This document shows positions 13,501 through 24,213 of a DNA stretch of 64,000 nucleotides, one piece after another. How positions within the stretch are numbered: the first letter of the stretch is position 1; each line of letters opens with the position of its first letter. Source of the stretch: Rhea pennata (lineage: Eukaryota > Chordata > Aves > Rheiformes > Rheidae); contig NC_084670.1 of assembly GCF_028389875.1 (NCBI RefSeq), forward strand, positions 15,161,383 through 15,225,382. The letters are read 5' to 3'. A program made the position numbers and the translations under genes. The notes beneath the pieces were generated by a model. That model saw only the letters and a program-made list of their open reading frames with translations. It was not told where the DNA came from and ran no database searches.

Positions 13501-14900
13501 ACAGGAATTTTCCAATGAAACAGTTTCTCATCAGATAATGTCTTTCCTTTTTTATAGATTGCACGTTTTGTGAAAAGTCTACAGAACAATTTTGCAACAA
13601 AATTCTTGTTAGGAAATGGTTTCTCAGCTTATAGATGGATTGTTTGGGGGAAGAAACCCACACAGAAGACCTAACATGTCTTTTGAAAACTGAAGTCTCA
13701 GCTCTGTCCAAGTTGCCATCTGAAGACTGATTGCTTTTATGACAGTTACCTCTAGTCTATTTCTGAAGTGGTCGTTTTGTCTCTTATGAAGATTTTGGTA
13801 CAAGTTGTAGGGGGAAATGAAAAATTTTGGAAGTTACATAATTATTTGCAGGATTCTTTTCTAGCTTCTTCCTGGACCTAAAGACTTTGTAATAAAAGCC
13901 TCTACAGAGTAGGCCCTGTAGACTTACTACAGCTGAAGAACAGGATATCTACCTCACAGCATTTGGAGACAATGTTTTTAGTTTAAATCAATAGAAAGAA
14001 CAATTTTTTTCAATTATAACTTCTTGACCCTATAGCTTCTCAGTGAAAATTGTGTTCTTGTCAACATCATTGCCAACATCCGTGAGTTTCTTTGCAGTGG
14101 ACCAATGAACATATGGTCCCCAAAGCTGGGAAAGCAGGATCCAAAACTCCCAGCCAGCTACACATTTTCTCCTTCCTTTACCTACAAAAGACCTATCAGA
14201 GATCACAGGCTTCTGCAGAGCCTTCCCTAGAATTTACAACAGTTTGTCAAAAGTTCTCCTATTCAACAAAATAGCTTTTCTCAATGACATCTTTTTTTAG
14301 TCAGAAAATCTGACTTTTTTACCCCTTTCAAGCAAAGGTCTCATTTAGAGGGTGACCAAGGATCTGCTTTCTTATACTTTTCTCTTTAGAAAACCAGATA
14401 ATAGACTCTCCCTTCTGAAATTAATCAGTTCTAGCTCTGCTGGAAGTACGAAGTGGAACCTTTTGAAATTGATTATTTGGGATATTTTGATTTTAGTTAC
14501 ATTTTAAATAGATATGTATGATAACTTCCAAGAAATCTGGGAATTCTTATTATACCTGAATATATTCACTTACTGTGGATGTCCGTGTGTGCCTACATAG
14601 AAAATAGGAGTAAATTAAAATGGCACCAACAGCAAGCACATTAGTGCCTTTTCATGTTTATTTGCTTTTGTAGGTACTAAAGAGATCTGAGATGTATCTG
14701 CTGGACTTTACTTTCTGGGATGTGGTAATGTCCTATCAATGTGATAGCCAGTTGTTAGAATATATTTGGCTTTTCTGCTGCTCTGATGATGATTCGTTCT
14801 TTTCCTCTTCTCCATATTCTAGTCAACAGAGAATTCTTAACAGGTTGTACTATGGCAGAGCAAGGATGTTCACATGGATTTAAATAAATCAAAGGGACCT
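10538..14900. other. Unique AT-rich noncoding sequence
   Basis: No frame here exceeds 90 codons and none resembles a known protein. At 12363-12470 several pyrimidine-AG words follow in close succession, which look like competing 3' splice sites but are not followed by a consistent exon. No interspersed repeats were recognised. Confidence 0.55.
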
Positions 14901-16084
14901 CTTCTAAAAGTGAATCAAAATCAAGCCTCTTGTAAAGCTGAAAAATGTTTTTGAATTTCTTTGTCCATTTTCTCTAATCTTTCCTACTCCCTCCACTCTG
15001 ACTCTGCCTATCTCATGCTATGATCTCTGTCATACTAAAAGATAATATTCTTTTCTCATTTCTTTTGCACTAGTAATAGTTTTCCTATTTTCTAATACTT
15101 TTCTCTTCTATTAGATGATCTTGTTCCTTTCAAAGATCCTTTTCTTTTTCTTGGTTATCTTGAATGGAGGGCCTAACAGATTCTGTGCTGCATGCTAAAA
15201 TAATTGCTGTATCCATCACATAACACTTTCTCATCAGATGTGTTTTAAAATGTTTTAAAATGCAAGGTAGAAGTGGGAAGAATGCACAATGTGTGTATGG
15301 ACAGCATATTCTGAGGCCTGACAGATACAGCATTGGATCTGCTGGATTCTTCAGCAACACTGAAGACACTGATTGGCGCTAAAAGAAGGGAGGGAGAAGA
15401 CACATAGGTCTCCATGGAGTTCAGTGGAATATATTATAAGAACGGGAAGAAAAGACAAGAAGGAATCTTTTGAGTCTAGTCTTCTAATTTCATAGGCAAT
15501 CAAGTGAGATGACTTCTTTAATAAAGGAATCATTCTCCATTAAAATGCAGATAATTTATTTTTAACCCCACCTATAGCTATTGGGAGACAGTTTAGAAAA
15601 CTCCAGTGGTTGGAATCATCTCTGAGTTCATCTAAACAGGAACTGCTTTTCTGTTGCTAGTATTGTCCTATAGCTTTATATGGCTGTTTTCCAGTGTCTA
15701 ATAAATACAGACATCAGCCATATACCCTTTCAGCTTTTTGCTTAGCCAGATAAAACCAGGAAAGTATTTGACCGTCCTCCCTGAGTCATGGCTCTCCATT
15801 CCACCAGCCATCGTAGTTGGTTATGATTCCAGTTTTAGCATGCATCTTGTGGCCCTGAGTCAAAAAGATTTTGTGCAGGCTGTAGACATGAGCCTTTGCG
15901 TGACACGAATATTTCTTTCTATATTATATTACATAATATTGTATTTTATGTCATTTGCGTGTGTATACAAAATATTTGTACACATGTATTTTATAGAATA
16001 AAACACAGTGATTCTCTCTTATGGTGACTTGGTTTTCTAGCTTAATGTAAACTGCAGATTTCATACTTCTCTTTACATCTAGGT
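14900..16084. other. Pyrimidine-rich noncoding sequence
   Basis: The plus strand is rich in T and C, especially at 14940-15120. A sequence at 15090-15115 resembles a branch-point, polypyrimidine tract and AG, but no open exon follows. Short frames at 15130-15533 are featureless. This segment lies on the 3' side of the antisense LINE and may hold further decayed LINE sequence that I could not recognise. Confidence 0.4.
15241..15260. repeat. Tandem 10-bp duplication
   Basis: TGTTTTAAAA occurs twice head to tail. This is a minor replication-slippage feature. Confidence 0.8.
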
Positions 16085-17580
16085 ATTAAAAAGATTGATC
16101 CTAAGACTGATTTTTGAGGATTCCTGCTAGTAAAATTTCTGCAGTCTGATTCTTCTTCTTTCAATGCCACCTGTTGTTATCTACCCATTAGACAATCTCT
16201 TATCCACTTTACAACTCTTCTCCTAATCCCCAGTTTCCTATGTGATGCTGTATCATATGCAGTGCAGATATAAATAAGATGTATCACAAATCCTTTGTCT
16301 AGAAAATCAGTTATCTTATTAAAGGCACATAACAAATTCACTTGGCGCGATCTATCTTTAGTAAATCCTTTTAGTATGCTATCCCTTTTTCCATATGCCT
16401 CCCTATCTTCAATTATTTTTTCCTTCAAAGTTTCTTCTAAAGCAGACTACTGAGATCAGACTAATGGGCTGGTAGTTGCATAGGTCTCCTTCTTAGAAAT
16501 AGATAGTACATTTGCTATTCTCCAGCCAGAGAGTATCATATCTGAGCTGGTTCCTACCAGGTTTGGAATTGCATGTTCCCTTTCTTGTCAGACTTGTGGA
16601 GTAGAGTCTATTTGATAGCTCTCACTCCCTGCTCTGAGCACACTGTGCCTTTAGCCTTGCTTCCAGTTTGTTCACTTCTATAATCTTGACTTCATTCCCA
16701 TTATCCTATTTCCTCTGTGGTCAATATTATTAAAACACACACAAGGTAGTCACTTTTTAACTGTAAATAGATTTTCTTTATTGCCACTGAAACTTCCTTG
16801 CATAGCAGCCCTATGTTTTATTTATTCTTGTTCTGTTTAACTGTGTGAAGATTGTTTTGTTATTTGTTTCAATATCCAGTCCAAGTTGTAGTTCAGTTTG
16901 ACTACTGACAATTTTCACCTTACTTTATATCTTTGACCTCTAAAACACATTTTTCTCTGCTGATACAGTTTTTCTTTCCTTCTGTGCTCTGCATAGCTTT
17001 AATATTCTTCTTGAGGGAGTTATCGAGTGGAGTATCTTGACCCCTTTCCTGCATTTTTTTTCTCTTCTCCTTCAGATACACATTCCACATAGTTTTAGCA
17101 CCTTTGATTTAAAGTCATTCCAAGAATTCTCCACATGCAAGACCTTGAACAGCTCAGTCTATTTGATTTCACTAGCTAGGCCTTTTAGACTATCAAAATT
17201 TGCCCTTATTTTTACTTGTTGTTCCATTTCATTTAAATGAGCTTAACTCATGATTGCTTTTTGGACCAGCTTTCTCATAGTATCTATATGGCTCGTCAGA
17301 GCAAAGACAGAAATAGTTAAATCTCTTACTGACTGTTGACTGCTTGGTAAACATATGCATTAACTTGACCCAAACAGATTCTGTTTGCTGCATGTCACTC
17401 TTTCTTATTTTTAGATACTTTAATCTAACAGATTATTAGAAAGCAGCTATGTGAGGCTACTTAAACTTTCTTCACACCTTTCCTGGGTAGCATGTACACT
17501 TCAGTAACTTGGTCCCAGTATTTTTCATTCTCCTTCCTGTTCACCTACTCATAGTTCCTCAATCATAGCTGAATTTTCAT
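16085..17580 (-). mobile_element. Decayed CR1-clade LINE (endonuclease end and reverse transcriptase)
   Basis: Read on the minus strand, this is a fossil non-LTR retrotransposon. From high to low coordinates: a relic of the C-terminal side of the endonuclease domain with NHELSSFK-like and ENSWNDFKSKVLKLC residues near 17245-17075 (family usual: SDHELIQF... EESWNDFKSKLLKA); a decayed linker; then reverse-transcriptase blocks. These include IANVLSISKK (16530-16500), DLCNYQPISLIS (16490-16455), DRSRQVNLLCAFNKITDFLD (16360-16300), AYDTASH (where the first catalytic Asp block FDTVSH sits), VVKWIRDCLMGR (16215-16180) and SVLGSIF near 16095. Frameshifts and stops separate the blocks, so it is inactive. 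The FADD catalytic box expected just beyond is not recognisable, so the element is 3'-truncated or decayed there. The assignment rests on remembered family motifs; CR1 versus L3/L2 subclade is not settled. Confidence 0.85.
16177..16428 (-). pseudogene. Reverse-transcriptase fragment of the LINE
   Basis: This is the longest surviving open stretch of the LINE reverse transcriptase, 83 codons. It carries the NLL-F--ITDFLDKG block, an AYDTASH remnant of the FDTVSH motif containing the first catalytic aspartate, and the KWI-DCLMGR block that in intact elements leads to the GVPQGSVLGP motif. The later FADD aspartates are outside it. It has no start context of its own and should not be annotated as a gene. 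Confidence 0.8.
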
Positions 17581-17647
17581 CAATCAGGTTTTCTTCCTGT
17601 TGTGGATAATAAAGAGGCATGAAGATGCAGTGAATCTCTCTCAAGTC

Positions 17648-17671
17648 TTTTTTTTTTTTTTTTTTTTTTTT
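17648..17671. repeat. T24 homopolymer
   Basis: This is a run of 24 T close to the 5' side of the antisense LINE relic. It is too long and pure to be as old as the LINE, so it is probably a later expansion. Confidence 0.9.
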
Positions 17672-18750
17672 GTATTTCCTAAAGTTCTTTTTAATGTGAA
17701 TCTCATTTTTTTTTCCATGGGGAATTCAGCCACTCCCATGAGCCACCACTGTTCAGGCCTTTTCCCCTACCTAAAACAAAACAATTTAGTGTAATCATCT
17801 CTGATCTATTCCAGTGGAAATTTCAAAGCATCACTTTCCCACTGTGAAGAAAATAACACAAAAAAAGGTGGTTCTTCCCCAGTCCTAGCAGGATCCTACT
17901 TCCTTCTTCACCACTTCCCACATCCTCCTTCTTGGAAAATGACCTTGCATCCTCCTGTTCTCTGTAATTGCTCTTGTGACAGTTTAGTCGTTTCTTCTTA
18001 ACACAGACTCTCAAATTATGCCAATATTATTTTTTCTCTCTTTAGTGCACTCTGCCTTCCATCCACAGCTGATCCTGCCTCCTGATCTCCCCCATGAACT
18101 TCTCTGTACTGTTCTTGTTTCTCATTAGGTACTAATCTCTGACAATCTTAGCTGGAATTAACTTTCCAACTTTCTTTCCACCTTCTTTTTGGCTTTGCCT
18201 GTTCTACTTTTTCAGTTGGCACACATATTCTTCAACTCTATCTTTCTTCTCTTTCTCAAATTGTTATTCTACTCATTCATTTTGTCACAGGCTCCCTGAC
18301 TCACCAGCTCCTCTGTGTTACCTTTTACAAGTCCTCTTGCTCAACAGGTGTCTGCAAATCCCCAGTTGCCCATTCAGTTTGCTTTCTCTTACACCATTTC
18401 CTCAAATCCAATTTACATCCAACATTGCCTCCAGCTGCATCTCTAGTGAAGTCTTCTCATCATGAATTTCAGCAGCTAACGTGCATAAAAATCTTTCTTG
18501 AAAATAATATACATCCCACAGCTTCTGCATCCAGTTCATCCTGTCTCTGCAATTTGTCATGTATTCCCCACTGCTGCCTCAATTCCTTTTATAGTCATTT
18601 TTTCTCACCTGTATTTTAAGGTGTTGATCCCTCTCCGTATTGCTCACTGCTCTCCCCTTACAGGCCTTCCCACTGCCAGTGAAGTTGGGGGACTGGACTG
18701 TCAGGCCATTACCAGTTTGGCATACCCTTGAACTAAGGAGCATACTGTGG
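17672..18750. other. Pyrimidine-rich noncoding stretch
   Basis: The plus strand is strongly biased to C and T for over a kilobase, with many cttcc, ctcctt and ttctc words and few purine runs. Read on the minus strand it is purine-rich and resembles the untranslated or ORF1-side sequence of an old retroelement, or a transcribed RNA, but I recognise no protein blocks. It adjoins the antisense LINE, so it may be its decayed 5' portion. Confidence 0.4.
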
Positions 18751-20199
18751 GATGTAGAACAACACAAGCAAATTTTGGTTCACAGCTTATAGTTTCAAAA
18801 GGTGTCTACTGATAGGGAGGCTATTTTCTACAGCTATCATAAAAAAGTTTGATAGAGATAGAACTCTGAGTCTCCCACTGCAATGAAATTCCTTTTTCAC
18901 CTGCTGAGCGGTCACTGGAAGAAGGATAAGTGAGAAAGTGAGAAATAAAATTTGTCCAGGATACAAGTAAGATACGACCAAAGAACACGGTTGAAAATTT
19001 CCTGGAGCACGAACAGAAGAAAATAAAAGGGAAGGCTGAAATTTTGGGCAGGTTAAGAATTAAGTATTTAGATGTGCAGAATGTAGTTCAAGGATCCTCC
19101 TCCTCTCATCCTAAAATAATCACCCCCCCCCAATCTTCTCTGGAGAACCAAGAGCATTTTGCAGCAACAGCATTTGTTTATGGAGCTCAGGCAGACACCA
19201 ATAACTGTGTCACATAATGTTTATTAGAAAATCCAAATATATTCTCCACTACTTTGTCCAATATCTATGTGATCATTTATCTGTAGCAAATTTTACTGTA
19301 AATGTGATTATTTCCAAGAAGCAATTTCTCATGACTAGATTAAGTACAGTACTCACCATATATTCTGTTCAGACAAGGCATCATTTTGGAATCTATGTTA
19401 CAAGCAAACGCCTTATGCTGCAGAAAGAACCGCATGGGTCTACCCCAGAAACAGTAACCAGAATACAATAGACTCTTTTTGGACTCAGCTTTATCTGCAA
19501 ATGAACCGGAGACTGAATTTAGCCCTGATTGTCTTTGCAGACAGTTTCACGCGGTTGATCCCTGAACAAGCAGTATTTTACAGTTAGATACGCTCCCTAC
19601 TATAAGAAGTTCAACCAAACTGCCTTAACTGTTAATACAGGAGATTTTCTCACTAAATCTTATTTCTCAAAGAATGTTAATTGCATTAATTTCTATTTTC
19701 AACTGGTGATGAAGGGACATGTGACCAGGCACTCAACTTCTCACGACTTCTGATCTAATTTCTAAGCAGAATGACTGCATGCAGAGGTTCACAAAATTCT
19801 ATGCCATCTTGCAAAAAAAAGTTATTTGAAGTGCTGTAAACAAAGGAAGCAAAGTTTAGTCCAGGTTCCTTTTGGATTGGAAGCAGGTTCAAGAGGGTTG
19901 AATTATTCTCATATTTCTCTAATCAGCTTAAGTACTGCATTTAAATCAAATCAGGAATGTGTAACAGGTAATGTTTGTGGTATTTATGGTAATAAGGGAG
20001 AAATTTTGAAGTGGTTGAATGCAAATTTTTTGTCTCTCTTTTGTCCTGATAGATTTTAGAGAACGCTGGAACACACACAGTCACACTGTCAGTGAGATTC
20101 CTGTGCAAAGGCTCTTTGAACGCTGCCTTCCCTTAGCTGTTTCGAAGGCACCTGCACACTCACAAATACTAAATCTCTCAAGGCAGGCTTGGAAATAGC
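18751..20199. other. Noncoding sequence
   Basis: No gene is supported. The frame at 19217-19471 (84 codons) lacks recognisable content. A C9 run lies near 19123-19131. The sequence becomes less AT-rich toward 20.2 kb, leading into the promoter-like segment. Confidence 0.5.
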
Positions 20200-20379
20200 C
20201 CATCTCCATTTGTGCAAGTTACTCGGTTCACAGTATTTCCACGTTTAAAATCGTTTAGCGGGGTTTACCAGATTTCTGATCACTTGGGCTTGCAGCGTAA
20301 AGCCCTCACTGCACGACAGGCTGAGTTATTAGGTGCTGATGGAGATCTGACCGAATGGGCCATCAGAAGTTGGGGGGAA

Positions 20380-20640
20380 AGTGGGGAAGGGGGTGTCGGT
20401 TATAAACTCGACCGTGACAGCTTTCCTCATCTTACGCCTGCGACATGAAGAGGGAGCTGTAGCTCTTCCGACACACTGCTCTGCCTGAGCCGGCGCATCC
20501 AGCCCAGGCTGCGGGGCTCGGCTCGGCTCGGCTCGGCTCGGCTCGGCGCCTCCGCCGCTCTCCCTCGCCGCCGCTCTGCTCTCCCTTCTCCTTCGCTCAC
20601 TCGCTCACTCTTCCTTTTTTTTTTCCTCCACCCCCCTTCT
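20380..20640 (+). promoter_or_regulatory. CpG-rich promoter-like segment
   Basis: CpG density rises from about 20390, with cgaccgtgacagc, gccggcgcatcc and a run of ccgccgctc words, and ends in a polypyrimidine block near 20640. A TATAAA-like word (ggttataaactcg) lies at about 20401, upstream of the GC-rich block. Six GCTCG units are embedded at 20516-20545. The arrangement (GC-rich block, then a homeobox-site cluster, then exon-like sequence) suits a developmental gene promoter read on the plus strand, but direction and product are inferred. Confidence 0.45.
20516..20545. repeat. (GCTCG)6 pentanucleotide repeat
   Basis: Six uninterrupted GCTCG units lie within the CpG-rich segment. Each unit contributes CpG, so length variation here would change CpG content and possible promoter strength. 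Confidence 0.95.
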
Positions 20641-20659
20641 CTCTTCCTGTGCCCCTGTG

Positions 20660-20710
20660 CCAGTTAATTTAAATGTATCTGTTCAAGTGGAGCTAATCCA
20701 TGCAAATCAG
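20660..20710 (+). promoter_or_regulatory. NKX2/OTX/octamer site cluster
   Basis: In order: gttaatttaaatg (TAAT core), ttcaagtgg (NKX2-class site), ctaatcc (OTX/bicoid-class TAATCC) and a perfect octamer ATGCAAAT at 20700-20707. Four distinct homeodomain-type sites in 50 bases just downstream of a CpG-rich block suggest a tissue-specific proximal enhancer. The sites are read directly; binding is inferred. Confidence 0.4.
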
Positions 20711-20808
20711 AGGCACTGGCTCCCAGGGCTCGATTCACAAAGAGAACCCAGCTTCAGGAGGTCACTCGTTCACAGCTGCTCCTCCCATTATATTTTCCCT
20801 TATTGCAG

Positions 20809-20920
20809 AACTGCTGCATGTATACAGTGACTGAAAGGACTCAATTTACTGCAACTGCTGCCTGGCTTTTGCTTACAACTTTCTTTAAAGGGGGACTTAC
20901 CTTCTATCAGTCTCACTAAG
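20809..20920 (+). other. Candidate internal exon (plus strand)
   Basis: A good 3' splice site (polypyrimidine then ttattgcag, ending at 20808) is followed 112 bases later by the donor AAG|GTAGGA. Inside, an ATG at 20818 opens 33 codons that stop just before the donor, so if it is an exon it is more likely 5' untranslated or part of a noncoding RNA. It lies 170-290 bases downstream of the CpG-rich segment. It overlaps by 20 bases the exon-like segment called on the opposite strand, so at most one may be real. Confidence 0.2.
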
Positions 20921-21078
20921 GTAGGAAGTCTGATTCTTCTAAAGCCGTGTAATGCCTCCGGCGTTTGCTCATTATCGGATCCCACCGTAATGATGCGTAT
21001 TGTTGGCAGAATTGGGTCCTGGCAGAATTGCGCCAGGTGCTTGATGCCTTTGTTACTTGTATGTAGAGGTGCAACTGC
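20901..21078 (-). other. Candidate coding exon (minus strand), unidentified protein
   Basis: On the minus strand a frame is open from just after a TAA at 21079-21081 to a perfect U1-complementary donor, AAG|GTAAGT (intron begins at 20900). The 59 codons contain no methionine, so this would be an internal exon. The translation includes the segments KHLAQFCQDPILPTIRI and GSDNEQTPEALHG and ends RLPTLVRLIEG. CpGs inside (aacgccggag, tacgcatcattacgg, ctggcgcaattc) survive in an AT-rich setting, as expected for constrained coding sequence. The 3' splice site is weak: candidates near 21079 lack a long pyrimidine tract. I do not recognise the protein. Alternatives are a conserved noncoding element or chance. 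Confidence 0.3.
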
Positions 21079-21294
21079 TTAAAGGGCTGTTTTTCTGATG
21101 TGTATTTAGGCAGCTATATCCTCCCCCCTTATTTTTTCTTTTTCATAATGGCAGGTAGGATCTTAGCACAGAAGCTCTCTGATCTATAAATGTAATCTTC
21201 TGCCAAGTTTTTCTTTTCTTAAAAAATGTTTTGTAATGTGTATGTAAGTTAATGCAGTGCTCTGTATTCCCCAAAGGAAAATAATATCACCAGG

Positions 21295-21670
21295 GCTTTA
21301 TGGCCTGAACGTTATTAAGGTGCTATCTTTGGAGCAGAACAAACTGTTGAAAGGTTTTAAGCAAGAATAAAAGGGTCACGTTTTACTTTGCAGTGGTTGT
21401 AAACAAGGAAACTCCAGGCCTCACTGCAAATGGGCCTGTCATAAATTTGGACCACAAGATAAACAAATTGTTATTAGAATTGCCAGCAGTAGTGGAAGTA
21501 GTGAAATGGAGCTCTTACAGTTACGTGTTACTATCTATTGTTTAGAAAGGTTGGAGGTGCAGTTACTGCTTTGTAAACAAAGTGAACTTAAAAGCAACTG
21601 TTTGGATATGATTGAGAAGACACTCTTTGAGAAAAGAAAAGTCAATCGCTACTTTGTTAGTTATGTTCTA
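21295..21670. promoter_or_regulatory. Candidate enhancer with two forkhead sites
   Basis: TGTAAACA forkhead consensus occurs at 21398-21405 and again at 21572-21579, each followed by an AACAA-type word that could also serve SOX factors. The segment lies 0.7 to 1.1 kb downstream of the promoter-like block and holds isolated CpGs (gaacgtta, gtcacgtttt, ttacgtgtt). Function is inferred. Confidence 0.25.
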
Positions 21671-23076
21671 ACTTCAGGGGTATATCACATGAAATATTGA
21701 ACAAATACATCTGACAGTACATACTGGTTTATGAAAGCAGACAGCAAATCTTGCATTTGTTTATGTGCAGATCTTTAAATTTGTTGTCAGAATTGAAAGA
21801 TACAAATGATAAGAATAATTTTATAAAGACAACTTGAGATGTATTAAATCACAAATAATATATTGGAAGAAAAGTGCAATGAAAAAAATAGAATTATTCA
21901 GACTTACACTTGTCCCACAATAAAGTTTTTTTGTTTGTTGCCTTTCACAGCTGGAGTTAATAGATGACAATGATTAGATTTGGAGCCACCCTGCCTTTAT
22001 ATGGACTTACTACATAACACATCCAAGTTAATCAAATAACTCAAAAAGAAAACTAAGTTGATGGGCAAGACAGAAAGAGAGGCACAGAGATTCCCAAACA
22101 TATCCTCTCTGGTTTCTTCGAGTGTACTTGAGGCATAAATTTTCAGTTTTACCTTTCTGGATTAGAGACTTGTAGTTAGCAATATTCAGGAAAGAATATT
22201 TGCTCCCTATATTAAGTATTTCAGAGCCTAAAATGTGCATCTCTTCTCTTTGAGATACAGTCTGCTTTTTGAAAAAAAAAAAAGCATTCTGATTTTGGAG
22301 TACAGTACAAACCCAGAGCGCCTTGTTGTTGTTAGCATAAAGAAGACATCTACACAAGTATTACTGTGCAGAGGGCAATCTTTCTTTCTCTGGCATTTGT
22401 TAGGTTACTGTACATAGAATTTAGCAGATAAATATCTTCTGCTTCATGGCATTTTAGAGAACCTATTGGTATGCAGGTTACCCTGTGAGGATGGCAACTG
22501 AAAAAAGAAATATGTTTTATAGCAGTGTGTAATAAAAGCCCTTCACAATGATGTAAGTGAAGTCTGACCTTTCTTTCTTATCTTGTAATTAGAATTTTTA
22601 TTAACTCTTTCAAGTGCAGAGTTTTTTAAGTAAATTGATGTTACCTAAAGAGAACAAGTATGTATTTTTGAACTATGAGTTTAAAAAGTACAAATTTTAG
22701 AATTCTCTCCAGACAAGAAGAAAGAGAGCGATTCTTCCCAGCAATTTGCTCCACACAAAGCAATTTTTATTTATAGGAAAAGCAAGACTTGATATAGAAT
22801 CAATCTGCTCCCCCCTCAGAAGGGGAGGAAGGGGAAGAAAAGCATTTCTAAAAAATATTTCCTTAGTTTGGAAGAAGGAGAGAGAGAGATCTTAGAGAAG
22901 AAAGCTGAACTTCAGAAAGGATGTTAAGGATCTTTTGTTTGACCAAATCTCTGGCCAGGATAAAGTTGGGAAGTAAAGGTGATCCCTGTGGAGTTTAGTA
23001 ATATAGAGAGATGAGATCAGATGACTCACCACTGGAGATATGAAAAGGGGAGAAAAAGGCCTTTCTGAGAAAGATT

Positions 23077-23102
23077 TTATTATTATTATTATTATTATTA
23101 TT
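23077..23102. repeat. (TTA)n microsatellite
   Basis: About 8.7 uninterrupted TTA units. Confidence 0.95.
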
Positions 23103-24194
23103 TGTAAATGGATTAAAATATTGTTTCAGCAGACAGTTACTTTCTGCTTCCTTTCCACCTTTTACCCAATGACCAATGTCTTAGAGGGATGAAAGTGATC
23201 CTTAGTGAGTCATCAGCAGCACTTCATAGAGTTATTTCCAAATTATCTACTTGATTTTCCTTGTAAGTTCGCCACATTTACCTAGCGTAACTCAGTTTAA
23301 TTCCTTGATATACTGGAATAAATGAGAAGAAATTAAGTGTTTATATTATGTAGGTCTCTGAATGTATTTTCAGGAACCTCTCAGAGGAGCAAACCTTTAT
23401 GTTACGTTTCAAGTTAGTTTATACTATATGGTTTTCTAAACAAAATTGCCAGTGTCCATCTGCAGCCAGTTTTTTTTCTACTGCTGTGGTTTCTTCATCT
23501 CCCTCTGCAAACTTGCCATTGCTATAGTAGCTCAGCCAAACATCTCTTCAAGATAAGTTACCCTTTACTCCAGTGTAGTGTGCCTTGCAGCAGAATCTAT
23601 AGGATGCAGTAAACCCTTGTAGTCATATATAATGCAGGGCTCTTACTCCCATCAGGCTCTTTTCTGCTGGTTTTACAGAAGACACTTAAAAAGATAAATT
23701 ATCATCCTAAAAGGGTGCTATAGAGATTGTTAATAAGTTCCATCCAACTTCTTAAAGGCCTTAGTTGTTTCAGTTCTGAGCAGATACAGTTGCTAAACTA
23801 TAACTGAAAAATATTCTAGGGAGGTAAGAAAATTTGGGAATCCTAAAAAGCAAGTGATAGAGCCTTTGATAAAATGCACAGCTATAAATGGACTTGGGGG
23901 GGAAGAAAATCTAATTGTCAACAAGGTCTTCAATCAGTGATTTGTCATTGGTATTTTCTATAACTACAGAAAAAGAATATGTTCCCCACAGCTTCTCATC
24001 AGATTACATACACAATTATATCGTATTCTCCTTTTTTATCACTGTCTTGTACTGGAGAGCATATTGTTAAAATGTAACGTTGCCAAATACAGACCTTTCA
24101 TTTCTTCTGCAGATAAAGCATGCCTATACCTGTAGGGGTTAAAAGCTGAATCAGATCCATAACTTGACTCCTGACAGCCTTTGAAGTTGTGTTC

Positions 24195-24213
24195 TATTTA
24201 TTTATTTATTTAT
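24195..24213. repeat. (TATT)n microsatellite
   Basis: Nearly five TATT units, followed by a diverged gtatttt. Confidence 0.85.

Noticed and set aside
15108..15150. Possible CR1 3' tail (tagatgatcttgttcctttc)
   Set aside because: It resembles the 'gatgatcttggaggtcccttcc' end of avian CR1 over only about 20 bases and lacks the terminal octamer repeats.
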